Source: an uncultured Rhodospirillales bacterium
Lineage (GTDB): Bacteria; Pseudomonadota; Alphaproteobacteria; Acetobacterales; Acetobacteraceae
Assembly: GCA_903893975.1 (NCBI GenBank)
Contig: CAITOL010000189.1
Location: 1-38,250, forward strand
DNA: 38,250 nt
Reading direction: 5' to 3'
The notes below the pieces were generated by a model that did no database searches, was not told the origin of the DNA, and was given only the letters and a program-made list of their open reading frames with translations. Every line of letters starts with the position of its first letter. Position 1 is the first letter of the stretch. Of the stretch, positions 16,329-25,964 are shown piece after piece. A program made the translations under genes and the position numbers.

Positions 16329-17803
16329 TGATCTCCGATTTCACCTTGGCCGGCGCCCGCGCCGCGCTGCGCCAGCGCGACGTGTCGGCGCTGGAACTCA
16401 CCAACCACTTCCTCACCGCGATCGACACGTTGAACCCGGTGTTGAACGCCTTCATCACCGTCACCCCGGACCTGGCGCGTGCCCAGGCCGCCGCCGCCGA
16501 TGCGGCGCTGGCGCGCGGCGACCACGGCCCGCTCACCGGCATTCCGCTGGCGATCAAAGACCTGTTCTGCACCCAGGGCGTGCGCACCACCGCCGCCAGC
16601 CGCATTCTGGAACCGTTCGTGCCGCCGTATGAAAGCACGGTCTCAGCCAATCTGCTGCGCGATGGTGCCATCTTCCTTGGCAAGGCCAATCTGGATGAGT
16701 TCGCCATGGGCTCCTCCAACGCCACCTCCGCCTTCGGCCCGGTGATCAACCCGTGGACCCGTGCCGGCGATAACCGCCAACTCGTCCCCGGTGGCTCGTC
16801 CGGCGGCTCCGCGGCCGCCGTCGCCGCCCGCCTCGCCCTCGGCGCCACTGCCACTGATACCGGCGGCTCCATCCGCCAGCCCGCCAGTTTCTGCGGTATC
16901 GCCGGCATCAAGCCGACTTATGGCCGCTGCTCGCGCTGGGGCGTGGTCGCGTTCGCCTCCTCGCTGGATCAAGCCGGCCCGATCGCCCGCACCGTGGAGG
17001 ATTGCGCCATCCTGCTCGGCTCCATGGCCGGCTACGACGCGAAAGACAGCACGTCCGCCAACCTCGCCGTGCCAGATTTCGCCGCCGCCTGCCGCCGCGG
17101 CGTCAAGGGCCTGCGCATTGGCGTGCCGCGCGAATACCGCTCAGACGACATGCCTGCGGAAATCGAAACCATGTGGCAGCAGGGCCTGTCCTGGCTGCGC
17201 GACGCCGGGGCGGAAATCGTCGATGTGTCGCTGCCGCACACCAAATACGGCCTGGCGACCTACTACATCGTCGCCCCCGCCGAAGCCTCCTCCAACCTCG
17301 CCCGCTACGACGGCGTCCGCTACGGCGCCCGCAGCCAGGGCGCGGATCTAATCGACCTCTATGAGAACACCCGCGCCGAAGGCTTCGGCGCCGAGGTCAA
17401 GCGCCGCATCATGATCGGCACCTACGTGCTCTCGGCCGGCTACTACGATGCCTATTACATCCGCGCGCAGAAAGTCCGCAGCCTGATCCTGCAAGACTTC
17501 ACCAACGTGTTCGCCAAGGTGGATGCGCTGCTCACCCCCACCGCCCCCTCCGCCGCTTTCGGCCTCGGCGAACGGATGGACGACCCGCTGAAGATGTATT
17601 TCAACGACGTCTTCACCGTCCCCGCCAACATGGCCGGCATTCCCGGCATGTCCGTCCCCGCCGGGCTCGATGCCAACGGCCTGCCGCTCGGCCTGCAAGT
17701 GCTCGGCAAACCGTTTGATGAGGAAACCGTCTTCGCGGTCGCGCAGGCGATCGAAACGGCGGCGCAATTTACCACCCAGCCCTCCATCCGGGCGAAAGGT
17801 TAG
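16328..17803 (+). CDS. gatA: Asp/Glu-tRNA amidotransferase subunit A
   Basis: A 491-residue amidase that frees ammonia from glutamine for the GatB site. The amidase-signature triad is complete: Lys77 in [10 protein letters not shown], Ser157 in [12 protein letters not shown], and the nucleophile Ser181 in [15 protein letters not shown], followed by [13 protein letters not shown]. The C-terminal part has [11 protein letters not shown] and [14 protein letters not shown] as expected. Length is normal for GatA (485-495). It overlaps gatC by one base (TAATG) and is followed three bases later by gatB. Confidence 0.97.
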   Translation: MISDFTLAGARAALRQRDVSALELTNHFLTAIDTLNPVLNAFITVTPDLARAQAAAADAALARGDHGPLTGIPLAIKDLFCTQGVRTTAASRILEPFVPPYESTVSANLLRDGAIFLGKANLDEFAMGSSNATSAFGPVINPWTRAGDNRQLVPGGSSGGSAAAVAARLALGATATDTGGSIRQPASFCGIAGIKPTYGRCSRWGVVAFASSLDQAGPIARTVEDCAILLGSMAGYDAKDSTSANLAVPDFAAACRRGVKGLRIGVPREYRSDDMPAEIETMWQQGLSWLRDAGAEIVDVSLPHTKYGLATYYIVAPAEASSNLARYDGVRYGARSQGADLIDLYENTRAEGFGAEVKRRIMIGTYVLSAGYYDAYYIRAQKVRSLILQDFTNVFAKVDALLTPTAPSAAFGLGERMDDPLKMYFNDVFTVPANMAGIPGMSVPAGLDANGLPLGLQVLGKPFDEETVFAVAQAIETAAQFTTQPSIRAKG

Positions 17804-17806
17804 CCG

Positions 17807-19258
17807 ATGGCCTACACAATCGAGGGCAACACCGGCCCGTGGGAAATCGTCGTCGGGCTGGAAGTGCACGCCCAGGTGATCAGCAGGGCCAAATTGTTCA
17901 GCGGTGCCGCCACCGATTTCGGCGCCCCGCCCAACAGCCAGGTCAGCTTCGTCGATGCGGCCTTCCCCGGCATGCTGCCGGTGCTGAACCAGGAATGTGT
18001 CGCCCAGGCGGTGCGCACCGGGCTGGGCCTGAACGCGCAGATTAACCTGACCAGCCGGTTCGACCGGAAAAACTACTTCTACGCCGATCTGCCCAGCGGC
18101 TATCAGATCAGCCAGTTCGAACACCCCATCGTCGGCACCGGCGTGGTGGAAATCGAACTCGCCGATGGCAGCACCCGCCAGATCGGCGTCACCCGGCTGC
18201 ATCTGGAACAGGATGCCGGCAAATCGATGCACGACCAGAGCCCGACCAAAACCTATGTCGACCTGAACCGCTCCGGCGTCGGCCTGATGGAAATCGTCAG
18301 CGAGCCGGACATCCGCAGCCCCGAGGAAGCCGGCGCCTATCTGCGCAAATTGCGCTCCATCCTGCGCTATCTCGGCACCTGCGACGGCAACATGGAAGAA
18401 GGCTCGATGCGGGCGGACGTCAACGTCTCCGTCCGCAAAACTGGCGAGGCCTATCGCACCCGCTGCGAGGTCAAGAACGTCAACTCCATCCGCTTCGTCA
18501 TGCAGGCGGTGGAAGTCGAAGCCATCCGCCAGATCGAGGTCTGGGAAAGCGGCGGCGAAGTGCAGCAGGAAACCCGCCTGTTCGACAGCGCGCGCGGCGA
18601 AACCCGCTCCATGCGCAGCAAGGAAGACGCGCACGATTACCGTTACTTCCCCGATCCGGATCTGCTGCCGCTGGTGCTGGAACAATCCTGGGTCGATGCC
18701 CTGCGCGCCGCCTTGCCGGAATTGCCGGACACCAAACGCGCCCGCTTCATCAGCGACTACGGCCTGACCCCGTATGACGCTGGCGTGCTGGTGGCGGAAC
18801 AATCCACCGCCTTGTTCTTCGAAGCCGTCGCCCAGGGCCGCGACGCCAAGCAGGCCGCCAACTGGGTCACCGGCGATTTGTTCGGCGCGCTCAACCGCAC
18901 CGGCACCAGCATAGAAACCAGCCCGGTCTCGGCCGAAAACCTCGGCGCCTTGCTCGACCTGATCGCCGATAACACCATCAACGGCAAAATCGCCAAACAG
19001 GTGTTTGAGGAGATGGTCGCCACCGGCGCCGCCCCGGCCGCCATCGTGGAAGCCAAGGGCCTGCGCCAGGTCACCGATACCTCGGCCATCGACGCTGCGG
19101 TGGATGCGATCATGGCCGCCAACCCGGACAAAGTCGCCGAATACCGCTCCGGCAAAGACAAACTCTTCGGCTTCTTCGTCGGTCAGGTGATGAAGGCCAT
19201 GGCCGGCAAAGGCAATCCGGCCCTGGTCAACACCGCCATCAAGGCCAAACTGGGGTGA
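17807..19258 (+). CDS. gatB: Asp/Glu-tRNA amidotransferase subunit B
   Basis: A 483-residue subunit that binds tRNA, activates the misacylated amino acid with ATP and receives ammonia from GatA. Recognised segments are [75 protein letters not shown], and NVSVRKTGE. The C-terminal YqeY-like tail ends with [20 protein letters not shown]. Length is typical. ATG 17807 follows AAAGG, three bases after the gatA stop. Its stop overlaps the GTG start of the next gene (GTGA), an unusual coupling to an exported deacetylase. Confidence 0.97.
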   Translation: MAYTIEGNTGPWEIVVGLEVHAQVISRAKLFSGAATDFGAPPNSQVSFVDAAFPGMLPVLNQECVAQAVRTGLGLNAQINLTSRFDRKNYFYADLPSGYQISQFEHPIVGTGVVEIELADGSTRQIGVTRLHLEQDAGKSMHDQSPTKTYVDLNRSGVGLMEIVSEPDIRSPEEAGAYLRKLRSILRYLGTCDGNMEEGSMRADVNVSVRKTGEAYRTRCEVKNVNSIRFVMQAVEVEAIRQIEVWESGGEVQQETRLFDSARGETRSMRSKEDAHDYRYFPDPDLLPLVLEQSWVDALRAALPELPDTKRARFISDYGLTPYDAGVLVAEQSTALFFEAVAQGRDAKQAANWVTGDLFGALNRTGTSIETSPVSAENLGALLDLIADNTINGKIAKQVFEEMVATGAAPAAIVEAKGLRQVTDTSAIDAAVDAIMAANPDKVAEYRSGKDKLFGFFVGQVMKAMAGKGNPALVNTAIKAKLG

Positions 19259-20007
19259 ACTGGCGCCTCATCGTGGCCGCGCTGCTGCTGGCGATGCCAG
19301 CGGCGGCGCAGCCGATCTCGGTGCTGACCTATCACCGCTTCGACCCGGCGCAGGCCAATGCCTCCACAATCGTCACCACCCCGGTCTTCGCCGCGCAGAT
19401 GGACTGGCTGCAAACCCACCACGTCCAGGTGCTGCGCCTGCGCGACGTCGTCGATATCGTCGACCACAAAGCCCCGCCGGTTACCGAACCGGCGGTTGCC
19501 ATCACCGCCGATGATGGCTGGCGCACCGTCTACACCCAGATGTTCCCGATCATCCGCAAGCTAAACCTGCCGGTCACGCTGTTCATCAACCCGCCCACCA
19601 TCGGCCATGGCGGCGCCTATCTCACCTGGGCGCAAATCGATGAAATGCGCGCCTCTGGTCTGGTGGACATCGAAGCGCACACCCAATCCCACCCCAATTT
19701 CAACGATCAGCGCGCCCAGCTCACCCCGGCCGCCTATACCGCCTTCATGGACCGCGAAATCGCCGGTTCGCGCGCCGATCTGCTGGCGCATGGCGATAGC
19801 GGCGCCTGGCTCGCCTGGCCCTACGGCATCAACAACCCCGCTTTGCACGATGCCGCCAGCCGCGCCGGCTTCCGCGCCGCCTTCGCGCTCGGCTCCCGCC
19901 CGGTGCTGGCCGATTCGCCCCTGTTCGCCCTGCCGCGCTATCAGGTCTACAACACCGATACCGCACCGCGCTTCGCCGCCATCGTCGCCGGCCAGCCACG
20001 CCACTGA
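19255..20007 (+). CDS. Exported polysaccharide deacetylase (NodB/CE4-type)
   Basis: A 250-residue protein starting with GTG that overlaps the gatB stop by four bases (GTGA). Residues 1-19 form a signal peptide ([15 protein letters not shown]). The NodB domain begins with ISVLTYHRF. The first motif reads ITADDGW (Asp86, Asp87) where TFDDG is usual; the metal motif is AHTQSHP (His142, His146). [10 protein letters not shown] corresponds to the third motif (RxPY-like) and the chain ends with ALPRYQVYN. It probably de-N-acetylates a periplasmic or surface glycan, in the manner of PgaB-type enzymes. The motif residues needed for metal binding are present, so activity is likely. No ribosome site of its own; translation depends on gatB. 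Confidence 0.9.
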   Translation: MNWRLIVAALLLAMPAAAQPISVLTYHRFDPAQANASTIVTTPVFAAQMDWLQTHHVQVLRLRDVVDIVDHKAPPVTEPAVAITADDGWRTVYTQMFPIIRKLNLPVTLFINPPTIGHGGAYLTWAQIDEMRASGLVDIEAHTQSHPNFNDQRAQLTPAAYTAFMDREIAGSRADLLAHGDSGAWLAWPYGINNPALHDAASRAGFRAAFALGSRPVLADSPLFALPRYQVYNTDTAPRFAAIVAGQPRH

Positions 20008-20018
20008 AGGGACCGCCA

Positions 20019-20645
20019 ATGTCGATCGAACTCTGGACCTGGAACACCCCCAACGGCCGCAAGATCAGCGTCGCCCTGGAAGAAATGGGCCTGCCCTACA
20101 GCGTGCATCCGGTGAATATCGGCCAGAATGAGCAGTTCAAGCCGGATTTTCTGAAAATCAGCCCAAATAACCGCATCCCCGCCATCGTGGACCCAAACGG
20201 CCCCGGCGGCGCTCCGATCAGCGTGTTCGAATCCGGTGCGATCCTGATCTATCTCGGCCAGAAAACCGGCAAATTCTGGCCCGCCGACCTGCGCGCCCAA
20301 GTGCCGGTGCTGGAATGGCTGATGTGGCAAATGGCCGGCTTCGGCCCCATGCCCGGTCAGGTGCATCATTTCCTGCAAGTGGAAAACGAGGCCGACCGCC
20401 GCTACGGCCTGGAACGCTACAGCAAGGAAACCCGCCGCCTGTATGGCGTGGCCGATCGCCGTCTGGCCGAGGTCGAATTTTTCGCCGGCGATATCTCCAT
20501 TGCGGACTTCGCCATCCTCGGCTGGGCCTGGCGCCACGAACGCCATCTGGTGGACCTCGCGGATTTCCCCAACGTCAAACGCTGGTATGAAACCATGATG
20601 GCCCGCCCGGCCACCGCCCGCGGCTTCGCGGTGGCGCTGAGCTAA
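20019..20645 (+). CDS. Glutathione S-transferase family protein (YfcG/YghU-like)
   Basis: A 208-residue GST. The N-terminal thioredoxin-like domain begins IELWTWNTPNGRKISVALEEMGLPY, with Asn/Thr near the thiol site and ISPNNRIPAIVDP carrying the cis-Pro. The glutathione-binding ESGAILIYL follows. The C-terminal helical domain carries FFAGDISIADFAILGWAWRHE. This resembles the Nu-class disulfide-bond reductases YfcG and YghU. ATG 20019 has AAGGGA seven bases upstream, 11 bases after the deacetylase gene, so it may be the last gene of the gat transcript. Its stop overlaps the opposite gene's stop by four bases. Confidence 0.93.
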   Translation: MSIELWTWNTPNGRKISVALEEMGLPYSVHPVNIGQNEQFKPDFLKISPNNRIPAIVDPNGPGGAPISVFESGAILIYLGQKTGKFWPADLRAQVPVLEWLMWQMAGFGPMPGQVHHFLQVENEADRRYGLERYSKETRRLYGVADRRLAEVEFFAGDISIADFAILGWAWRHERHLVDLADFPNVKRWYETMMARPATARGFAVALS

Positions 20646-21865
20646 CCCGCGAGCGTCGCCAACCAGGATTGGGCGGCTTCGGAGCCAAGCAGAATTTCCA
20701 CCAGCCTGGCCCGATCCATCCTGGTCTCCCGCCCATCGCCATTTTGCGGTGCCAACTGCTCGGCACAGGCTTGCAAGGCGCGGTCGTAATGCGCCGCGCC
20801 GCCAATCCGTCGCGCCGCCTGTTCCATCCGCCGCAGGCTATGCGCCGCGCCCTCCAGATGGATCACCGTCGCATCATCGGCGCTGGCCAAACCACCGGCG
20901 GGCAGCAGCACCTGTTCGCTGAGCGCCTCGCCAAACGCCGCGCGACATTCCGCATCCGCCCGCTCCCGCGCCCGCCGGAGCCGTGCCAGCCGGCTGGGCC
21001 GCTCCCGTGACCGGCTTTCCAAATCGTCGAACAACACCGCCAGCCGGCTCACATCGCGCTCCGCCTCCACCAGATCTCGCGGCAGCGGCGCGGTGGTTTC
21101 CAGCCGATCGACCACAAAATCCATCGCCTGCTCCGCCGCCATGCGCAGGCGCGGATCAATGTCCGTCCCCGCCAGCCGCTCGGTCAGGCTGCGCAGGCTC
21201 GGTTGGTCGGGGATGATTTCGGTCAGGATGGCCAGCAGCGTCGTCAACGCCAGCGGCCCGGCGCGGGCGACGGCGGAAACCAAGGGCTCCAGCCGATCCA
21301 ACGGCACCGGCAAGCCGGCCAGATGGATCTGTTGCAGCACGTTCAACGAAATGGCACAGCCCAGCATCGCGGCAATCACCGGGGCCAGGGCGGCGTAATC
21401 CTGTTCACGCAGGCCGCTCGCGACCGTCCAGTTGGCCGGCATCGGCGCGGACGCCAGGCATTTGGCGGCCTCAGGCCACAGCAAATCCCCGACCGCAATG
21501 ACCGTCGCCGTCGCATCCGCCCGCTGCCCTGCCAGTCTGGCATCAATTTGGCTGGCCAGCTGCGGCTGGTTCTGCCGCACCGTGTCCGCCAGCGGCCGCA
21601 ATGCGGACCGCGGAATGCCCGGCGCGTCGCGCTTCCAGTCCGCCGGCTGCAAAATCAGGCTGTCCAGCGGGGTGAACAGCAGGCGCTCAAACGTCAACGG
21701 TCGCACCGGGCGCAGTCGCGCCAGCCGCGGGCGCAACGGCACCAGCAGCGCATCGGCCGCGCCGCGATGCGGCAACTTGTCAAGCATTGCTACCACGCGG
21801 ATGATTTTATCGTCCTGGGCGGAGACCAATTCACCGCCCAACCGACGCAGTTCCGTGCCGCTCAT
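20642..21865 (-). CDS. Uncharacterised helical protein A of a two-gene cassette
   Basis: A 407-residue protein I do not recognise. It has no signal peptide or membrane segment and looks almost all helical, with many Ala/Leu-rich repeats of about 35-45 residues. Notable are the N-terminal ARLRPVRPLTFERLLFTPLD, which reads like a conserved motif, a very basic segment RSRERPSRLARLRRARERAD around 300, and few strands. HEAT-like solenoid is a guess from composition only. Its ATG overlaps the stop of the upstream gene by four bases (ATGA), so A and B are co-translated. It converges on the GST gene (4-base overlap). Possibly part of one transcript with the AlkA-type gene further upstream. Confidence 0.85.
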   Translation of the reverse strand: MSGTELRRLGGELVSAQDDKIIRVVAMLDKLPHRGAADALLVPLRPRLARLRPVRPLTFERLLFTPLDSLILQPADWKRDAPGIPRSALRPLADTVRQNQPQLASQIDARLAGQRADATATVIAVGDLLWPEAAKCLASAPMPANWTVASGLREQDYAALAPVIAAMLGCAISLNVLQQIHLAGLPVPLDRLEPLVSAVARAGPLALTTLLAILTEIIPDQPSLRSLTERLAGTDIDPRLRMAAEQAMDFVVDRLETTAPLPRDLVEAERDVSRLAVLFDDLESRSRERPSRLARLRRARERADAECRAAFGEALSEQVLLPAGGLASADDATVIHLEGAAHSLRRMEQAARRIGGAAHYDRALQACAEQLAPQNGDGRETRMDRARLVEILLGSEAAQSWLATLAG

Positions 21866-22956
21866 GCCGCTTTCACCAACGTCGCCACCACGCGCTCATT
21901 GCGGGCCACCAGATCGGCGAGGGTGACCTGGCTGTTCCAATCGATAAAACCTCCGGCCGCGTCAGCCGATGCCGCGCCCTCCGCCCCGCGCAAATCCGGC
22001 GGCGGCGTCACCCCCGGCATACCCCAACTCAGCGCCTCGGTCGGCAGTTTCGGTGCCTGGCTGGCCATTTCCAACAATGCCAGCCGGTTTGGTATCGGCT
22101 GCCGGCTGGTGGCTTCCTGCCACAACGCGCAAATCCGGTCCCAACCATCCATCACCCAGTCGATCCGGCACAACGCCTGCGACACCACCAGCGGCTCGCG
22201 CTGAAACGCCAGCATCAAGGCCGGCAGATCGGCGAGCCGCTGTTCCACATCGGCCAGCAATGCCGCCGCCAGCGTGTGGCTGGACTGGCTCAGCGTGGCC
22301 AGCGTCAACATGTCCCGCGTCGCCCCGGCGGCGGTCGCCGGATCTGGCAACGCGCGGGCCATCGCGCCCAACCGTGCCACGCGGCGCGCCATGCTGTGGT
22401 TGCGCGTTTGCGGCATGATACCGATTTCCGCGAGCATGTCGGCGCAGGCCAGCAAACTCGCCATCAGAATTTTCCCGGGGCAGTTCAGCCGAGCCGCTAA
22501 CGCGTCGATGGCGTTGTCTGATCCCGTCTGCTCGGCCAACGCCTGCCGCAAGGCGATGCGGGCGTTGAATTGCGCGGTCATCAACGCCGGCTCGGCCAGT
22601 TCGGCGCTCCGCATTGCCGCACGCCCGGTAATGCCGGTCGCCACCACCGTGCGCACCGCCTTGCGAATCGCCCCAGGGGTAAAAGCGGCCAACGGGGTAA
22701 TCTCGGCATGCAATTTGGTATCGTGTAGCGTTGGCTGGCAGATAGCCTGCATGTTCCGCAGCGGCAGAATGTAGACCCCCCGGCCGCCAGACGGATTGCA
22801 AACCATCAATTCGGCCGCCCCATTGGGGCCGTTGCGCACATACGCCCCGCCCAGCACCGGCGTGGTAAACGGCACGGACGCCCCACGCTCTGCATAGGTC
22901 GGCGGTGTTTGGTCGCTGATCGGCGCAACTTGCGCCAGGTTAATGGCTTGGGACAT
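21862..22956 (-). CDS. Uncharacterised protein B of a two-gene cassette
   Basis: A 364-residue protein of unknown function. The N-terminal ~100 residues look like a small beta domain with a distinctive motif set: ERGASVPFTTPVLGGAYVR, ELMVCNPSGGRGVYILPL, and CQPTLHDTKLHAEI. The middle and end (about 110-330) are Ala/Leu-rich helices like protein A, and the last 35 residues, after a Gly/Ala/Asp-rich linker, resume with FIDWNSQVTLADLVARNERVV. ATG at 22956 has AGG at usable spacing; an upstream in-frame start at 23040 would reach into alkA's 3' region and gives a tail unlike the rest. Protein A follows with a 4-base overlap. No catalytic motif was recognised. Confidence 0.85.
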   Translation of the reverse strand: MSQAINLAQVAPISDQTPPTYAERGASVPFTTPVLGGAYVRNGPNGAAELMVCNPSGGRGVYILPLRNMQAICQPTLHDTKLHAEITPLAAFTPGAIRKAVRTVVATGITGRAAMRSAELAEPALMTAQFNARIALRQALAEQTGSDNAIDALAARLNCPGKILMASLLACADMLAEIGIMPQTRNHSMARRVARLGAMARALPDPATAAGATRDMLTLATLSQSSHTLAAALLADVEQRLADLPALMLAFQREPLVVSQALCRIDWVMDGWDRICALWQEATSRQPIPNRLALLEMASQAPKLPTEALSWGMPGVTPPPDLRGAEGAASADAAGGFIDWNSQVTLADLVARNERVVATLVKAA

Positions 22957-23049
22957 GCGGATACCTGCAAAGCTCGCTGGCCGCAGTGTCCGCCAAAACC
23001 ATGAACGAACACTTTCCCCAATCCGCCAGCACCGGATCAATGCGAACGA

Positions 23050-23727
23050 TTACGGCGCCATTTTCACCGCGGTCAGATCATCCATCGCCGGCCGTCCGGT
23101 CAAAAACCGCCAATGGTGCCACAACAGCCGCGCCGCCAGGCCGCGCCAGGGCCGCCATCCCTCTGCCAGCGCCCGCAACGCTTTGGGCGTCGGCCGGGTA
23201 TCGAGCCCCTTCAACGCCGCCACCGCTGCCGCCAAGGCCAGGTCCCCGGCGGGGAATACATCCGGCCGGCCCAGCGCGAATAACAGGTAAATCTCCGCCG
23301 ACCACGGCCCCATGCCGCGCACGGCAGAAATCGCCGCAATCGCCTCGGCATCCTCCATCGTCGCCAATTGCGCGGTGGCCAACCGGCCGCTGGCAAAGGC
23401 TTCGGCCAATGAGTACGCGTGCGCCACCTTGGGCCGCGATAGTCCAGCGCCGCGCAAAATCGCCTCGTCCAACAGCAACAACCGCCCAGGCTCCAGCGCC
23501 CCATCCACCGCCTGCAAGCGGCGCCAGATCGCGGCAGCGGCGGCATTGCTGATTTGTTGGCCAACAATCGCCTGCAACAACCCGGCAAAGCCCGGCTGAC
23601 GGCTGCGCCAGGGCAGGGGGCCGGCGGCCGGGATAATGCCCGCCAGATCCGGATCAAGCCGCACCAGTGCCGCCAACCCGGCCTGCGCTTCGGCCGGCGG
23701 GTGGGGAAAACTCACACTTTGTTTCAT
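23050..23727 (-). CDS. DNA-3-methyladenine glycosylase II (AlkA-type HhH-GPD)
   Basis: A 225-residue base-excision repair enzyme that removes alkylated purines. FAGLLQAIVGQQISNAAAAAIW (about 47-69) begins the HhH-GPD fold. The helix-hairpin-helix is in AISAVRGMGPWSAEIYLLF, and the catalytic aspartate is Asp162 in DVFPAGDLAL. The long AlkA N-terminal domain of E. coli is absent, as in many alphaproteobacterial versions. The start at ATG 23727 is supported by domain position rather than a strong ribosome site. It is divergent from the response regulator gene and lies 93 bases upstream of the uncharacterised pair on the same strand, so it may share their transcript. Confidence 0.92.
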   Translation of the reverse strand: MKQSVSFPHPPAEAQAGLAALVRLDPDLAGIIPAAGPLPWRSRQPGFAGLLQAIVGQQISNAAAAAIWRRLQAVDGALEPGRLLLLDEAILRGAGLSRPKVAHAYSLAEAFASGRLATAQLATMEDAEAIAAISAVRGMGPWSAEIYLLFALGRPDVFPAGDLALAAAVAALKGLDTRPTPKALRALAEGWRPWRGLAARLLWHHWRFLTGRPAMDDLTAVKMAP

Positions 23728-23744
23728 GCCGGGCACAGCAGATG

Positions 23745-23777
23745 TTGTTCCAACCAACCTGGGGACGGGTGTATAAT
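23745..23777 (+). promoter_or_regulatory. Promoter with perfect -10 (TATAAT) for the response regulator
   Basis: TATAAT occurs at 23772-23777. The best upstream element, TTGTTC at 23745-23750, is 21 bases away, too far for a standard -35; TTCCAA at 23748-23753 gives 18. The predicted start of transcription, about 7 bases after the -10, coincides with the first ATG at 23784, which suggests a leaderless mRNA. Confidence 0.5.
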
Positions 23778-23783
23778 ACCACC

Positions 23784-24572
23784 ATGATGCAACATCTCGA
23801 ACTCTCCACCGCTCGATCCAATGATGTCGCGCCCGCGCCACGCATTCTCGTGGTGGACGATGATCGCGAAATCCGGGAGTTACTCGCCCGCTTTCTGGAA
23901 CGCGAGAACTTCAAGGTTGTCACCGTGCGCGATGCGGCAGAGGCCCGCAAGGCCATGGCGGCAGCGCATTTCCAACTCATCGTGCTCGACCTGATGCTGC
24001 CCGGTGAAACCGGGCTGGAATTCGCCCGCGCCCTGCGCACCCCCTCTGGCGACGGTAGCACGTTGGAACATCGCGACATCCCCATCGTCATGCTCACCGC
24101 CTTGGGGGAGGAGGTGGACCGCATCATCGGCCTCGAACTCGGCGCCGACGACTATCTGGCCAAGCCGTTCAGCCCGCGGGAATTACTGGCCAGGGTGCGC
24201 GCCGTCCTGCGCCGCGCGGGGGAAACCGCAGCGGCGCCCAGCAGCGGCAAGCCCACCCGCATGGTGTTCAGCGGCTGGACGTTGGACCTGTCGCGCCGAC
24301 GCCTGCTCAACCCAGATGGGGTCGAAACCCCTCTGACGGGTGGCGAGTATGAACTGCTGGTGATTTTGGTGGAACGCGCCAATCAGGTCCTCACCCGCGA
24401 TATGCTGATGGACCTGTTGCGTGGCCGCCAGTCCGGCCCGTTCGATCGCGCGATCGATGTTGCGATCAGTCGCCTGCGCCGCAAGTTGGAAGATGATGGC
24501 CGTAACTCGCAACTGATCAAAACCGTTCGCGGCGGCGGCTACGTGCTCGCTGCCCACGTGTCGCTGCGCTGA
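23784..24572 (+). CDS. OmpR-family response regulator
   Basis: A 262-residue two-component regulator. The receiver domain begins ILVVDDDREIRELLARFLE, with acidic residues at 25-27, phospho-acceptor Asp69 in LIVLDLMLPG, the Thr switch in IVMLTAL, and Lys in YLAKPF. The C-terminal winged helix has LTGGEYELLVILVERANQVLTRDMLMDLLRG and the recognition part IDVAISRLRRKLEDDG followed by LIKTVRGGGYVL, as in OmpR. Two adjacent ATGs (23784, 23787) could serve; no Shine-Dalgarno is seen, in line with the leaderless prediction. The sensor kinase follows after 22 bases. The signal and targets are not visible. Confidence 0.95.
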   Translation: MMQHLELSTARSNDVAPAPRILVVDDDREIRELLARFLERENFKVVTVRDAAEARKAMAAAHFQLIVLDLMLPGETGLEFARALRTPSGDGSTLEHRDIPIVMLTALGEEVDRIIGLELGADDYLAKPFSPRELLARVRAVLRRAGETAAAPSSGKPTRMVFSGWTLDLSRRRLLNPDGVETPLTGGEYELLVILVERANQVLTRDMLMDLLRGRQSGPFDRAIDVAISRLRRKLEDDGRNSQLIKTVRGGGYVLAAHVSLR

Positions 24573-24594
24573 CCGCCCCCCGGCAAGCTTGAGG

Positions 24595-25956
24595 ATGCAC
24601 TGGCCCGGTTGGCACCACCGCCTGGGTGCGTGGCTCCCCGGCAGCCTCGCCAGCCGCACCGCGATCCTGCTATTGCTCGGCCTGTCGCTGGTGCAAGGCA
24701 CCAGCTTGCTGATCCACGCATTGGATCGGCTAGACCTGCAAACCATCGCCGAACTGCGCGACGCGGCTGTCCGGTCCATCAGCCTCTACCGCGCAGTCGC
24801 GCTGTCACCGCCCGACAGCCGCGCCGCCGTCATCGTCGAAGCGGGTAGCGTACAGGACATCGCCGCCACCCTATCAACCGCCCCGCCGATTTCAGACCTG
24901 CCGTTCGCGACGCCAGAATTACAACGCCAGATCCGCGCGGACATGTTGCTGGTACCGATGCCCCAGCCGGACCGCCCATTGCAAATGGTGCTCCTCGGCG
25001 GCCCGGCCTATGGCAGGATGATCCTGGGCATCCCCTTGGGGGACCGGAACTGGGTGAACATGACCGTCACCCTGCCGCCCCCGCGCGCCTGGCACTCCCC
25101 CAACTTCCTCGCCGCCTTCCTGCTGATGACCGCCTTTGCCGGGCTGATGTCGCTGATCGCCGCCCGCCGGCTGATCGCCCCGGTGGGCACTCTCGCCTCG
25201 GCCGCCGATGCGCTGGGGCGCGACGTTAACGCACCAGATCTGGCGGAGGATGGTCCCACCGAACTCGCCGCCGCCGCCAAGGCCTTCAACACCATGGCCG
25301 AGCGTATCCGCCGCTTCGTGCAGGACCGCACCTTCATGCTCACCGCCATCGGGCACGATTTGCGCACCCCGATCACCCGGCTGAAACTGCGGGCCGAGTT
25401 CGTCGAGGATGAGGAATTGCGCGGCAAAATCCTGGCCGACTTGGATGAATTGCAGGCGATGGTCTCCGCGACCCTCGCCGTCGGGCGCGACATCACCGCC
25501 GATGAACCGGCCACCCGGGTCGATCTGGTGGCGCTCTTGCGCACCTTGCTCGACGAAATTTCCGACACGTATCCGGATCGTGACGGGGATCTGGTCTATG
25601 TCGGCCCCGACAGCCTGCCGATCCATGCCCGTCCGCTGGCGCTCAAACGCGCGCTCAGCAACCTCGTGCTCAACGCGCTCGCCTATGGCGGCCGGGCGGA
25701 GGTGCGGCTGACCCCGAGCGTCAATGGCCTGCTGCAACTGGCCGTGGTGGATAACGGGCCCGGCATCCCAGCGGAGAAGCTGGATCAGGTCTTCCAGCCA
25801 TTTCAGCGCGGCGAAGTCAGCCGCAGCCGGGAAACCGGCGGCGTCGGCCTCGGCCTGACCATCGCCCGCAACATCCTGCGCGCCCATGGCGGCGACGTAA
25901 CCCTCAGCAACCGCCCGGAAGGTGGGCTGATGGCGCTGGTGGTCATGCCGGTTTAG
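24595..25956 (+). CDS. Sensor histidine kinase, EnvZ-like
   Basis: A 453-residue inner-membrane kinase, partner of the response regulator just upstream. TM1 lies at about 21-43 and TM2 at about 168-190, bounding a periplasmic domain of about 125 residues. HAMP follows (ARRLIAPVGTLASAADAL). The H-box is AIGHDLRTPITRLKL with His254. The N box is LSNLVLNALAYGG, G1 is DNGPGIP, the F region FQPFQRG, and G2 GVGLGLTIARNI. All catalytic motifs are present. Start choice is uncertain: ATG 24595 has GAGG only one base before it, and a TTG at 24589 is in frame; coupling to the upstream gene is likely. It ends eight bases before a convergent GNAT gene. Confidence 0.94.
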   Translation: MHWPGWHHRLGAWLPGSLASRTAILLLLGLSLVQGTSLLIHALDRLDLQTIAELRDAAVRSISLYRAVALSPPDSRAAVIVEAGSVQDIAATLSTAPPISDLPFATPELQRQIRADMLLVPMPQPDRPLQMVLLGGPAYGRMILGIPLGDRNWVNMTVTLPPPRAWHSPNFLAAFLLMTAFAGLMSLIAARRLIAPVGTLASAADALGRDVNAPDLAEDGPTELAAAAKAFNTMAERIRRFVQDRTFMLTAIGHDLRTPITRLKLRAEFVEDEELRGKILADLDELQAMVSATLAVGRDITADEPATRVDLVALLRTLLDEISDTYPDRDGDLVYVGPDSLPIHARPLALKRALSNLVLNALAYGGRAEVRLTPSVNGLLQLAVVDNGPGIPAEKLDQVFQPFQRGEVSRSRETGGVGLGLTIARNILRAHGGDVTLSNRPEGGLMALVVMPV

Positions 25957-25964
25957 CTGCGGAC

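Noticed and set aside
17348-18802. Minus-strand open frame of 484 codons opposite gatA and gatB
   Set aside because: No family motif, runs across two certain genes, no ribosome site.
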